Shown: positions 6,653-13,836 of the stretch, piece by piece
Position numbering within the stretch: position 1 is the first letter of the stretch
Layout: every line of letters starts with the position of its first letter
Source of the DNA: Bacillota bacterium
GTDB taxonomy: Bacteria; Bacillota; Clostridia; Peptostreptococcales; Anaerovoracaceae
DNA: 13,836 bases
Direction: 5' to 3'
Assembly: GCA_021443825.1 (NCBI GenBank)
Contig: JABUTE010000104.1
Span: 1-13,836 of the forward strand
The notes under the pieces: generated by a model
Database searches by the model: none
Seen by the model: the letters and a program-made list of their open reading frames with translations, nothing else
Told to the model about the DNA's origin: nothing
Translations under genes and position numbers: made by a program

Positions 6653-7123
6653 ATGGACTATCGTTTTGCTGTGGAACAGGATGTTCCGCTGATCATGGAA
6701 TTTGTTCGCGGTCTTGCCGCATACGAAAAGATGGAAGATCTGGTGGTGGCACAGGAGGATACGGTGCGCCGCTGGCTTTTCGAAAAGAAGGTTGCCGAGG
6801 TGATCTTCGCCCTGGAGGAGGGCAAGGAGGTTGGTTTTGCCCTGTTTTTTCATAACTATTCTACGTTTTTGGGCAGGGCGGGCATCTATCTGGAAGACCT
6901 CTATGTGCTGCCGGAATACCGTGGAAGGGGCTACGGCAAGGGTCTGCTGAAGAAGCTGGCTCAGCTGGCCGTTGAGCGGGGCTGCGGCCGTCTGGAATGG
7001 TGGTGCCTGGACTGGAACCGGCCCAGCATCGATTTTTATACAGCCTTGGGGGCGGAGCCCATGAGCGAATGGACCACCTACCGCCTTGCAGGCGACACCC
7101 TGAAGAAAATGGCAGAAGAATAA
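6653..7123 (+). CDS. GNAT family N-acetyltransferase (spermidine/thialysine acetyltransferase type)
   Basis: This 156-residue cytosolic protein transfers an acetyl group from acetyl-CoA to an amine. The acetyl-CoA binding loop is RGRGYGK (residues 90-96), within YLEDLYVLPEYRGRGYGKG. The C-terminal part has LDWNRPSIDFYTALGA, with the likely general-acid tyrosine Y129. The combination of NYSTFLGRAGIYLEDLYV and LDWN closely resembles the spermidine/spermine (SSAT) and thialysine N-acetyltransferase subgroup, so polyamines or lysine-like diamines are plausible substrates, though this is an inference from pattern alone. The start is the ATG at 6653, after AAAGGGAG (6639-6646). It begins only 34 nt after the preceding terminator and is followed by a 68-nt gap before ftsK, so it appears to be expressed alone. 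It may depend on a promoter embedded near the terminator. Confidence 0.85.
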   Translation: MDYRFAVEQDVPLIMEFVRGLAAYEKMEDLVVAQEDTVRRWLFEKKVAEVIFALEEGKEVGFALFFHNYSTFLGRAGIYLEDLYVLPEYRGRGYGKGLLKKLAQLAVERGCGRLEWWCLDWNRPSIDFYTALGAEPMSEWTTYRLAGDTLKKMAEE

Positions 7124-7131
7124 TCGTGCGC

Positions 7132-7157
7132 TTTACAGTCTTTTGTGGTATTATAAA
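7132..7157 (+). promoter_or_regulatory. Possible promoter of the ftsK-rimO-pgsA-cinA operon
   Basis: The 68-nt gap before ftsK is AT-rich, unlike the flanking genes. TGG-TATTAT (7146-7154) fits an extended -10 box. TTTACA (7132-7137) upstream resembles a -35 box, but its spacing of 11 to that -10, or 14 to TATAAA (7152-7157), is too short for a classic pair. Some promoter is likely here, but the exact boxes are uncertain. Confidence 0.4.
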
Positions 7158-7191
7158 TTGTTAATCTATGTAATATTGCTGGGAGCAATTT

Positions 7192-10100
7192 ATGGCAAAT
7201 ACAAAAGACAGTTCAAAAAAAACAGAACCGAAGACGGATAAAAAGGTTTCGTCTGCAAAGAAAACGTCGGCGAAGACGGCGGAAAAGGAAAAGCTTCGCG
7301 CCTCCGCTGCCCAAAAGCAGGCCGATCTTTATAAAAAGAAGCTGATCCACGACGAGATATGGGCCTTCGTCATCATCGTTTTGGGCATCATTCTTCTTGT
7401 GATGAGCATGAACCCGGAGGGCTCCGGCATTGCCGGTGCCTTTATCAACAGCGTCCTGTTCGGCCTGTTCGGCAAGGCGGCGTATGCCCTTCCTTATTTC
7501 ATGATCTTATTCGGCGCTCTGATCTTTACCAGGCGCATGGCCTTTCTCACGGCCCGCAGCATTGCGGCCGCCGCCATGCTGTTCATTTCCGCCGGCTGCA
7601 TGTTTTCTGTCGGCGATGCCGCCAGGATGGAAAGCTTCGCAGAAGCCGTCGTAAAAGGCTATCTGCAGGGCAGACAGGCCGGAGGAATGTTCGGCACCAT
7701 GCTGTCGTTTCTTCTGCTGAAGGCGGTGGGAAGAACGGTTCTTTACGTGATCTGCGGCGCCATGATCCTGATCGCGCTGCTGTTTCTCATCAATACGCCG
7801 ATTTCCTCCAGTCTGGATAATGCCAGGATCCGCCACGATGCCTATAAAAAGGCGAAGGAAGAAGAAAAGCAGGCTCTGGCAGAAGCAGAAGCCCGCTACC
7901 GTGAGGAACAGGCGGAAAAAGCGACCTCTCTTTCGACGGAGACCGGAAAACAGATCGGCATGCCCTTCGGGATCCTGTCGAAAAAGGATGACGAAGACAG
8001 AAAAAAGAAAGAAAATATCGTAAATCTGGCTGCTTCCGAGACCTTTGCCTCCAAAAAGGAAGAAGATGAAGAGTCAGGGGCCGCCGCACCGAAGTCCGGT
8101 TCCGCCGTGGAGGAATTCTTCGATGCAAAAAAAGCCGAGCGAGCCAAGGCAGAGGCCGAAGCCGCTGCAAAGAAAGAGCAGACTGACTCTTCCAAGGATC
8201 AGCCGCAGGAAGCCGAAGAGCTGCAGATCCGCTGGGATCTTCCCGCAGAAGAAGCGGCAGAAACGCCTTTCGCTTCCGAGGAAACGGACCCCGCAGCTTC
8301 CTCGAAGGAAGCCGTTCAGCCCGGTATCCTTTCGGCAGGCGGCAAAGAAGCCGCAATGCCCGCCAACCGGCAGAAGATCCTGGGCTATGTGTCAGATGAT
8401 ACTCTCTTCGGCAAGACGGAAAAGACGGAAGGCTTCGGCATCAATGGGGAAACGAAGAAGGATTCCTCTGTGCAATCCATGCTATTAGAGGACTTCGTCG
8501 GTCAGCCGGAACCGGATCCGGCAATTGCGGCATCGCTGCAGGAAGGGGACTCTTCAGACGATCTGAGCGACGCTTTCGAGGGCTTTGACAGCCGGCAGGA
8601 TGGCCGGATCCAAAATGAGGAAGCCGTAAGCGAAAGCACAGGCGAAGCCTCCTTCGATGGGCCGTCCTTTTCCAAAGCCGGCAAGCCGGCCTTCCGCCTT
8701 TCGGGAAGCCAGACCTACCAGCCGCCGGTGCGCCGCGAAGCCGCCACGGCGGAAGCTGTCCCTTCCGGGCAGACCGTGGCGGAGGCTGCTCCTGTTCCCG
8801 TTGAAAAGCCCTATGAATTTCCGCCCATCGACCTTCTGAACAAGCCGGCTCCTGCAGCAGGCTCCAGTTCCAAAACCGATCTGCAGAGCCAGGCAGCTGT
8901 TCTTGAAAAGACCCTCGCCAGCTTCGGCGTTACCGCCCGTGTGGTCGATATGATCCAGGGGCCGGCCGTCACCCGCTTTGAGGTGCAGCCTGCCACCGGT
9001 GTAAAGGTTTCGCGCATCACCTCCTTGCAGGATGATCTGGCCCTCAATCTTCGCGCCAAGTCGCTGCGTATCGAAGCTCCTATTCCCGGAAAAGCCGCTG
9101 TAGGCATCGAGATCTCCAACGAGACCATCGCCAGCGTCTATCTGCGCGAGATCATCGATTCGGAAAGCTTTCGCAAAGCCAAGTCCCGCATCTCGGTGGG
9201 TCTTGGAAAGAGCGTTGCCGGAGCTCCCGTAGTCGCGGATCTGAAAAAGATGCCACATCTTCTTGTCGCCGGTGCCACCGGCTCCGGAAAATCGGTCTGC
9301 ATCAACAGCATTCTCATCAGCCTGCTGTATAAAGCAAGACCCGATGAAGTTAAGCTTCTTCTGGTCGACCCAAAGGTGGTGGAACTGAGCAATTACAACG
9401 GCATTCCCCATCTGATGGTGCCTGTTGTCACCGAGCCTGCCAAGGCTGCCGCCGCCTTAGGCTGGGCCGTGGCGGAAATGAACGACCGCTACAATAAATT
9501 CGCTGAAAAAAGCGTCCGCGACCTGCAGTCGTATAACGAGGCAGTCACTGCTGACGGCGAAGAGAGCGAAAAGATGCCTCAGATCGTTATCGTCATCGAC
9601 GAGCTGGCCGATCTGATCATGGCGTCGAAAAACCAGGTGGAGGATTATATCTGCCGTCTCGCCCAGAAGGCAAGAGCTGCCGGCATGCATCTGATCATCG
9701 CTACCCAGAGGCCCTCGGCCGATATCATCACCGGCGTTATCAAAGCCAATATTCCAAGCCGCATTGCCTTTAAGGTGTCGTCTCAGATCGACTCCCGCGT
9801 TATTCTCGACATGGGCGGTGCGGAAAAGCTTCTTGGCCGGGGCGATATGCTTTACGGTCCGCAGGACCTTTCCAAGCCGGAGCGTGTGCAGGGCTGCTTC
9901 GTATCCGATGAAGAGGTCAATGCCGTTATCGATTTCCTGAAGAAGAATAATACCCGGGTGGAATACAGCGAATCGGTAGCCTCTGCGATGGAACGGGCAG
10001 AGGCTGGTCCCGCCGCTGCTGCAGAAGATGAGGAAGACGATCTGCTGGCCGATGCCGTCGAGGCTGTGATCCATGCTGAAGCCGCTTCCGTATCGGCTCT

Positions 10101-10293
10101 GCAAAGGCGCTTTCGCATCGGCTACAACCGGGCGGCCCGTCTCATCGACATGATGGAGGAGCGGGGCATCGTAGGCCCGGCAGACGGCGGACGCCCCCGC
10201 AAGGTGCTGATGACTCTGGCAGAATACGAAGCCGGCTTTTCTTCGGCAGGAGACCCGGTTCCCGAAGAGATCGACGCTTATACACCGTTTTAA
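7192..10293 (+). CDS. ftsK: DNA translocase FtsK/SpoIIIE
   Basis: This 1033-residue membrane-anchored hexameric DNA pump moves chromosome ends through the division (or sporulation) septum. It starts with a lysine-rich cytosolic tail (residues 1-52). Membrane segments follow near 57-73, 97-113, 121-139 and 165-201. A long charged, Ala/Glu/Ser/Lys-rich linker (about 205-555) comes next. The motor has GATGSGKS Walker A (G694-S701, K700), a VDPK segment and Walker B IVIVIDELADL (D803, E804), then IATQRPS. A winged-helix gamma domain (about 950-1010, ALQRRFRIGYNRAARLIDMM) reads DNA polarity sequences. The start is the ATG at 7192, after GGGAG (7181-7185). rimO begins 15 nt downstream. The linker is longer than in B. 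subtilis SpoIIIE, whose whole protein is under 800 residues. The sequence does not tell whether it serves vegetative division, sporulation or both. Confidence 0.96.
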   Translation: MANTKDSSKKTEPKTDKKVSSAKKTSAKTAEKEKLRASAAQKQADLYKKKLIHDEIWAFVIIVLGIILLVMSMNPEGSGIAGAFINSVLFGLFGKAAYALPYFMILFGALIFTRRMAFLTARSIAAAAMLFISAGCMFSVGDAARMESFAEAVVKGYLQGRQAGGMFGTMLSFLLLKAVGRTVLYVICGAMILIALLFLINTPISSSLDNARIRHDAYKKAKEEEKQALAEAEARYREEQAEKATSLSTETGKQIGMPFGILSKKDDEDRKKKENIVNLAASETFASKKEEDEESGAAAPKSGSAVEEFFDAKKAERAKAEAEAAAKKEQTDSSKDQPQEAEELQIRWDLPAEEAAETPFASEETDPAASSKEAVQPGILSAGGKEAAMPANRQKILGYVSDDTLFGKTEKTEGFGINGETKKDSSVQSMLLEDFVGQPEPDPAIAASLQEGDSSDDLSDAFEGFDSRQDGRIQNEEAVSESTGEASFDGPSFSKAGKPAFRLSGSQTYQPPVRREAATAEAVPSGQTVAEAAPVPVEKPYEFPPIDLLNKPAPAAGSSSKTDLQSQAAVLEKTLASFGVTARVVDMIQGPAVTRFEVQPATGVKVSRITSLQDDLALNLRAKSLRIEAPIPGKAAVGIEISNETIASVYLREIIDSESFRKAKSRISVGLGKSVAGAPVVADLKKMPHLLVAGATGSGKSVCINSILISLLYKARPDEVKLLLVDPKVVELSNYNGIPHLMVPVVTEPAKAAAALGWAVAEMNDRYNKFAEKSVRDLQSYNEAVTADGEESEKMPQIVIVIDELADLIMASKNQVEDYICRLAQKARAAGMHLIIATQRPSADIITGVIKANIPSRIAFKVSSQIDSRVILDMGGAEKLLGRGDMLYGPQDLSKPERVQGCFVSDEEVNAVIDFLKKNNTRVEYSESVASAMERAEAGPAAAAEDEEDDLLADAVEAVIHAEAASVSALQRRFRIGYNRAARLIDMMEERGIVGPADGGRPRKVLMTLAEYEAGFSSAGDPVPEEIDAYTPF

Positions 10294-10308
10294 ATTAGAG
10301 GTATCCCT

Positions 10309-11619
10309 TTGAAGATCTATATCAAGACCCTCGGCTGTGAAAAGAATACGGTCGATGCCCAGTTTGCGGCAGGCCTTCTGGCGAAGGAAGGCCACACCCT
10401 GACCGATGATCCCGGCGAGGCCGATGCCATGCTGGTGGTCACCTGCGGCTTTATCAACGACGCCAAGGCGCAGTCCATCAATACCATCATCGAGCTGGGA
10501 GAACTGAAAACAGAACGGCAAAAACTCTATGTTTCCGGCTGCCTTTCTCAGCGCTATGCCGACCAGCTGTCTTCTCTGATGCCCGAGGTCGACGGCTTTT
10601 TCGGTGTCAACGATTACGATAAGCTTCCGGCCATGCTCGGCAGAAGCGGCTTTGACCCCTTCGTTTCGGCGGCGGGAACGATCTACGACGAGCTGGGGCC
10701 CCGTCTTACCAAAGGCTCTCTCACCCCCTGGACGGCTCCTCTTAAGATCGCCGAGGGCTGCAACAACATCTGCACCTATTGCATTATCCCCTTTATCCGG
10801 GGAAAATACCGAAGCCGCCGGCCTGAAGCCGTTCTGGCTGAAGCAAGGCAGCTGGCCGAAGAAGGGGTCAAAGAGCTGGTGGTCATCGCCCAGGATGTGA
10901 CCGCCTACGGCTGCGATCTGGGTAAGAAAAACATGCTGCCGGAGCTTTTGCATGAGCTATGCCGCATCGACGGCATAGAGTGGATCCGCCTGATGTATTG
11001 CTACGAAGACGAGATCACCCAGGAGCTGATCGACTGCATCAAAACAGAGCCTAAGATCTGCAAATATCTGGATATTCCGATCCAGCATTCCGATGACCGG
11101 GTGCTGCATGCCATGAACCGCAAGTCTACCGATGCCTCGATCCGCGCGACCATCGCCAACCTGCGGGCCCAGATCCCGGGAATCGTCATCCGAACCACGC
11201 TGATCGCCGGCTTTCCCGGAGAAACGAAGGCAGAGCATTTCGCTCTTCGCCGTTTCGTTTCCGATATGAAGTTCGACCGTCTGGGGGTATTCGCCTATTC
11301 GAAAGAAGAGGGCACTGCCGCCGCCCGGATGAAGCAGCAGGTGCGTAAGGATGTAAAAGAGCGGCGGCGCGACCGCATCATGGAGCTGCAGCGCAGCATT
11401 TCTCTTCAAAACAATCTTCGCTGCGTAGGGCAGACTCTGCAGGTGCTGGTGGAGGAGGACTGCCAGGACGGAACCTATATCGGACGGACCTCCATGGATG
11501 CTCCTGAGATCGATAACAGCGTGATCTTTACCAGCGATCGTGCGCTGATCCCCGGAACCTTTGTCAATGTCCTGATCCAGGATGCTTTTGATTATGATCT
11601 AACCGGAAAGGCGGAATAA
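10309..11619 (+). CDS. rimO: Ribosomal protein S12 methylthiotransferase RimO
   Basis: This 436-residue radical-SAM enzyme adds a methylthio group to a conserved aspartate of ribosomal protein S12. The N-terminal UPF0004 domain has the three cluster cysteines C10 (LGCEKN), C46 (TCGFI) and C78 (SGCLSQR). The radical-SAM motif is C151-x3-C155-x2-C158 in EGCNNICTYCIIP. A C-terminal TRAM-type domain (about 372-436) includes MDAPEIDNSVIF, which favours RimO over the tRNA enzyme MiaB. KNTVDAQ differs from the common KNxVDSE. The start is a TTG (10309) because no in-frame ATG or GTG gives the family start MKIYIKTLGC, and AGAGGT (10297-10302) sits six bases upstream. It follows ftsK by 15 nt and precedes pgsA by 5 nt, so it is mid-operon. 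Confidence 0.94.
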   Translation: MKIYIKTLGCEKNTVDAQFAAGLLAKEGHTLTDDPGEADAMLVVTCGFINDAKAQSINTIIELGELKTERQKLYVSGCLSQRYADQLSSLMPEVDGFFGVNDYDKLPAMLGRSGFDPFVSAAGTIYDELGPRLTKGSLTPWTAPLKIAEGCNNICTYCIIPFIRGKYRSRRPEAVLAEARQLAEEGVKELVVIAQDVTAYGCDLGKKNMLPELLHELCRIDGIEWIRLMYCYEDEITQELIDCIKTEPKICKYLDIPIQHSDDRVLHAMNRKSTDASIRATIANLRAQIPGIVIRTTLIAGFPGETKAEHFALRRFVSDMKFDRLGVFAYSKEEGTAAARMKQQVRKDVKERRRDRIMELQRSISLQNNLRCVGQTLQVLVEEDCQDGTYIGRTSMDAPEIDNSVIFTSDRALIPGTFVNVLIQDAFDYDLTGKAE

Positions 11620-11624
11620 ACCTT

Positions 11625-12143
11625 ATGAATCTTCCTAACAAGCTGACAGTCGGCAGAATCATCGCGACTCCCGTATTTGCCGTTTTATATGCCATGGGAA
11701 TGAACATTCCCTCCTTCATCATCTTTATTCTGGCATCGCTTACCGACATGCTGGACGGAAAGATCGCCAGAAAATACAACCTGGTGACTAATTTCGGCAA
11801 GATCATGGATCCTTTGGCCGACAAGATCCTGGTCTATGCGGCCTTTTGCCTGATGGTCGGAAAGGGTCTGGTTCCCGCCTGGATGCTTATCGTCATCCTC
11901 TGCCGAGAGTTCGTCGTTTCGGGCATGCGCACCGTAGCCGCCTCCGAGGGCATCGTCATCGCCGCCGGCATGACCGGAAAGATCAAGACGGTGCTGCAGA
12001 TGATCGCCGTTCCTCTTCTGATCCTGAATCAGCCCCTCATCCTGGCACAGGCAGCCCAGGTCTTCCTCTGGGCCTCTCTGGTGATGACCGTGGTCTCCGG
12101 CATCGAATATGTCGCCAAAAACAGAAGCGTTTTCTCCATGTAA
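11625..12143 (+). CDS. pgsA: CDP-diacylglycerol-glycerol-3-phosphate 3-phosphatidyltransferase
   Basis: This 172-residue integral membrane enzyme makes phosphatidylglycerol phosphate from CDP-diacylglycerol and glycerol 3-phosphate, the committed step of phosphatidylglycerol and cardiolipin synthesis. It carries the complete CDP-alcohol phosphotransferase motif D41-x2-D44-G45-x2-A48-R49-x8-G58-x3-D62-x3-D66. It opens MNLPNKLTVGRII, a typical PgsA start, and has several hydrophobic segments (about 12-37, 68-93, 105-130, 138-160). The length is normal. It starts 5 nt after the rimO stop, with GGAAAGGCGG (11605-11614) inside the rimO end as ribosome binding site, so translational coupling with rimO is likely. 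A pgsA gene upstream of cinA-recA is common in Firmicutes, which supports this assignment over other CDP-alcohol transferases. Confidence 0.95.
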   Translation: MNLPNKLTVGRIIATPVFAVLYAMGMNIPSFIIFILASLTDMLDGKIARKYNLVTNFGKIMDPLADKILVYAAFCLMVGKGLVPAWMLIVILCREFVVSGMRTVAASEGIVIAAGMTGKIKTVLQMIAVPLLILNQPLILAQAAQVFLWASLVMTVVSGIEYVAKNRSVFSM

Positions 12144-12155
12144 GAGGTGGCCGAG

Positions 12156-13382
12156 ATGAAATGTACCGTTCTTACCGTAGGCACCGAGATCCTGTTCGGC
12201 TCTATCGTTAATACCAATGCGGTCTATCTTTCCCGCCAGCTGCAGACATTGGGCATCGATGTCATGTATCACATGACCGTCGGCGATAATCCCGTTCGTC
12301 TTAAGGAGATGATGGCCCATGCCTATCTTGATTGCGACATGATCATCACCACCGGCGGCCTGGGCCCGACCCAGGACGACCTGACAAAGGAAATGATCGC
12401 CGAATATTTCGGCGAAAGGGTGGTGGAATGGCCCGAGCAGACCGAGATCTTAAAGAGCCATTTCAAGGGCCGTCCCATGACAGACAACAACCGCAAGCAG
12501 GCCTGGTTTCCGGAGCATTGCACCGTTTTAAAGAATCCCAACGGCACCGCCCCCGGTTTCTGGATGGAAAAGGACGGAAAGATCGTCATCTCCATGCCGG
12601 GCCCGCCTTCGGAGATGCAGCCCATGTTCGAAAACGAGGTGCGTCCCAGGCTGCTGGCCCTTCAAAATTCCGTGCTTTTCTATAAGGATGTTCGCACCTG
12701 CGGCATCGGCGAATCCCAACTGGAGACCGAACTGCTTGACCTGATCGACGGGCAGACCGATCCGACCCTGGCCACCTATGCAGGGACGTTTCAATGCTCC
12801 CTTCGCGTCGCTTCCAAGCGGCCGACCCTGCAGGAAGCACAGCAGGCGGTGGAAGACACCATGGTGCAGGTGCGAAGCTGCATCGGGCAGTACATCTACA
12901 GCGAAGAGGGAGAAGAGCTTCCGGCAGTGGTCTTTCATCTGCTGCAAGAGAAGGGCCTTCGCCTTTCCTCCTGCGAATCCTGCACCGGCGGCATGTTTGC
13001 AGCCGCCATCACCGATATCGCAGGTTCTTCTGAGGTGTTCGACCGCAGCCTTGTCACCTATTGCAACAAGGCGAAGATGGAAGAGCTGGGCGTTCGTGCC
13101 GAAACGCTGGATACCTGTACGGCTGTCAGCCGCGAGACTGCCTGTGAAATGGCAGAAGGTCTGTATCGGGTCACCGGCAGTGACCTTTGCATCTCTGTGA
13201 CCGGCTATGCCGGCCCGGGAGGCGGCACCGAGGAAGATCCGGTCGGAACCTTTTATGTGGGCCTTTGGTATCAGGGCAAGGTGGAAGCGTTCCGTTTTTC
13301 CACCCGCAGACCAAGCCGCGACCGGGTCCGCAAGAATGCCGTTCTTCAGATGTTCCGTCTGCTCTACGAAAAGATCAAATAA
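12156..13382 (+). CDS. cinA: CinA: competence/damage-inducible protein, putative nicotinamide-nucleotide amidase
   Basis: This 408-residue two-domain cytosolic protein begins with an MoCF-like domain (about 1-170): TVGTEILFGSIVNTNAVYLS and TTGGLGPTQDDLTKE are family signatures, linked in the literature to ADP-ribose pyrophosphatase activity. The C-terminal PncC-like domain (about 255-408) has ESCTGGMFAAAITDIAGSS, with E274 and the likely nucleophile S275, and VTGYAGPGGGTEEDPVGTFY. The PncC domain deamidates nicotinamide mononucleotide to nicotinic acid mononucleotide in NAD recycling. The start is the ATG at 12156, five bases after AAGAGGTGG (12142-12150). The GTG at 12147 lies inside that binding site and is rejected. 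It starts 12 nt after pgsA. The cinA-recA pair is conserved in many Gram-positives, but here recA has its own promoter. No clear hairpin terminator follows cinA. Confidence 0.94.
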   Translation: MKCTVLTVGTEILFGSIVNTNAVYLSRQLQTLGIDVMYHMTVGDNPVRLKEMMAHAYLDCDMIITTGGLGPTQDDLTKEMIAEYFGERVVEWPEQTEILKSHFKGRPMTDNNRKQAWFPEHCTVLKNPNGTAPGFWMEKDGKIVISMPGPPSEMQPMFENEVRPRLLALQNSVLFYKDVRTCGIGESQLETELLDLIDGQTDPTLATYAGTFQCSLRVASKRPTLQEAQQAVEDTMVQVRSCIGQYIYSEEGEELPAVVFHLLQEKGLRLSSCESCTGGMFAAAITDIAGSSEVFDRSLVTYCNKAKMEELGVRAETLDTCTAVSRETACEMAEGLYRVTGSDLCISVTGYAGPGGGTEEDPVGTFYVGLWYQGKVEAFRFSTRRPSRDRVRKNAVLQMFRLLYEKIK

Positions 13383-13386
13383 GGAC

Positions 13387-13415
13387 TTTACATGATTGGA
13401 AAAATATGGTAATTT
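13387..13415 (+). promoter_or_regulatory. Possible upstream promoter of recA
   Basis: TTTACA (13387-13392), a 17-base spacer and TAATTT (13410-13415) preceded by TGG (13407-13409, an extended -10) lie just after the cinA stop. It would start a transcript near 13422, upstream of the main recA promoter. The -10 box is poor, so this is tentative. Confidence 0.35.
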
Positions 13416-13435
13416 TGTAGTGTCTTAAATATTAC

Positions 13436-13464
13436 TTGACCGGAATCACAAAATGACATATTAT
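13436..13464 (+). promoter_or_regulatory. recA promoter (sigma-A type)
   Basis: A -35 box TTGACC (13436-13441), a 17-base spacer and a -10 box TATTAT (13459-13464) each match five of six consensus bases. The predicted start near 13471 falls on the first base of the LexA site, so a bound repressor would block initiation directly. Confidence 0.82.
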
Positions 13465-13469
13465 AAATG

Positions 13470-13483
13470 AGAACAAATGTTCT
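13470..13483 (+). promoter_or_regulatory. LexA (SOS) operator of recA
   Basis: AGAACAAATGTTCT has perfect six-base inverted arms and contains GAAC-N4-GTTC (13471-13482), the core of the Gram-positive LexA/DinR box (CGAACNNNNGTTCG in Bacillus). It sits at the predicted transcription start of recA, the usual arrangement for DNA-damage induction. It implies that a Bacillus-type LexA is encoded elsewhere in the genome. Confidence 0.92.
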
Positions 13484-13512
13484 TTCGTGTAAAAAGACCA
13501 CAGGAGGTTAAC

Positions 13513-13836
13513 ATGCCTGCAGCAAGTAATGCAAATAAACCCGAAAAATCAGAAAAGGACAAAGCCCTCGAGGCAGCGCTCCTGCAGATAGACCGTAAGT
13601 TCGGCAAGGGCTCCGTCATGACCCTGGGCGATGAAAATGCCCGCCTCGACATCGAAGCCATCTCCACCGGTTCCGTCAGCCTCGATCTGGCCTGCGGCAT
13701 CGGCGGTCTCCCCAGGGGCCGCATCATCGAGATCTACGGTCCGGAATCCTCCGGTAAAACGACCCTGGCCCTTCACGTCATCGCCGAATCCCAGAAAACG
13801 GGCGGCCGCTGTGCCTTCATCGACGCCGAGCATGCT
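13513..13836 (+). CDS. recA: Recombinase RecA, N-terminal part (partial)
   Basis: The first 108 residues of RecA are present and the gene runs off the window. RecA forms filaments on single-stranded DNA, pairs it with homologous duplex DNA and triggers LexA self-cleavage. Visible parts are the N-terminal helix with ALLQIDRKFGKGSVM (polymerisation region), SLDLACGIGGLPRGRIIEIY, the Walker A motif GPESSGKTT (76-84, K82) and the catalytic glutamate E106 in DAEHA. The first 17 residues are a polar, lysine-rich extension. The start is the ATG at 13513, six bases after GGAGG (13503-13507). It is controlled by its own promoter and LexA operator, and may also receive readthrough from cinA because no terminator is seen between them. 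Confidence 0.97.
   Translation, partial: MPAASNANKPEKSEKDKALEAALLQIDRKFGKGSVMTLGDENARLDIEAISTGSVSLDLACGIGGLPRGRIIEIYGPESSGKTTLALHVIAESQKTGGRCAFIDAEHA

Noticed and set aside
9457..10953. A 498-codon open frame on the - strand across ftsK and rimO
   Set aside because: It is the mirror of two strongly supported genes, has no recognisable motif or binding site, and long antisense frames are common opposite GC-rich third-position genes.
12948..12955. GAGAAGGG, identical to the SpoIIIE recognition octamer, inside cinA
   Set aside because: I noticed only one copy in the window, about what chance would give. It cannot be called a functional polarity site without genome-wide strand skew.

Overview
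This window is a stretch of bacterial core chromosome, most likely from a Gram-positive member of the Clostridia (Lachnospiraceae-like, an inference). Evidence: strong AGGAGG-type ribosome binding sites, a four-cysteine L32, a 6S RNA of Firmicutes type, a DNA polymerase I whose proofreading domain has lost its catalytic residues, a Bacillus-type LexA box (GAAC-N4-GTTC) at recA, and the gene order ftsK/spoIIIE-rimO-pgsA-cinA-recA. Third codon positions are GC-rich. All convincing genes lie on the + strand. No transposon, phage gene, CRISPR array, tRNA or rRNA was seen. Layout: (1) positions 1-400: the last codons of acetate kinase (ackA), then rpmF (ribosomal protein L32) with its own near-consensus promoter and a Rho-independent terminator. 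(2) 401-1390: yebC (YebC/TACO1 family), followed by an apparently complete 6S RNA gene (ssrS, about 1198-1388). The 6S RNA is the most notable unlabelled element and lies where a careless polA start call would overlap it. (3) 1410-6618: polA, coaE, a small cytosolic C39-like papain-fold protein and an M20 amidohydrolase, closely spaced and ended by a 13-bp terminator hairpin. (4) 6653-7123: a single GNAT acetyltransferase of the spermidine/thialysine acetyltransferase type. (5) 7192-13382: a tight run of ftsK/spoIIIE, rimO (TTG start), pgsA and cinA, with gaps of only 5 to 15 nt. (6) 13383-13836: the recA control region (SOS-regulated promoter, possible second upstream promoter) and the first 108 codons of recA. 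The genes serve housekeeping functions: translation (L32, YebC, RimO), global transcription control (6S RNA), DNA replication, repair and segregation (PolA, FtsK, RecA), CoA and phospholipid synthesis (CoaE, PgsA) and NAD-derivative salvage (CinA). I found no sign of an undescribed multi-gene system. The least explained items are the C39-like protein beside coaE and the M20 amidohydrolase, and the compact leader between a strong terminator and the acetyltransferase.
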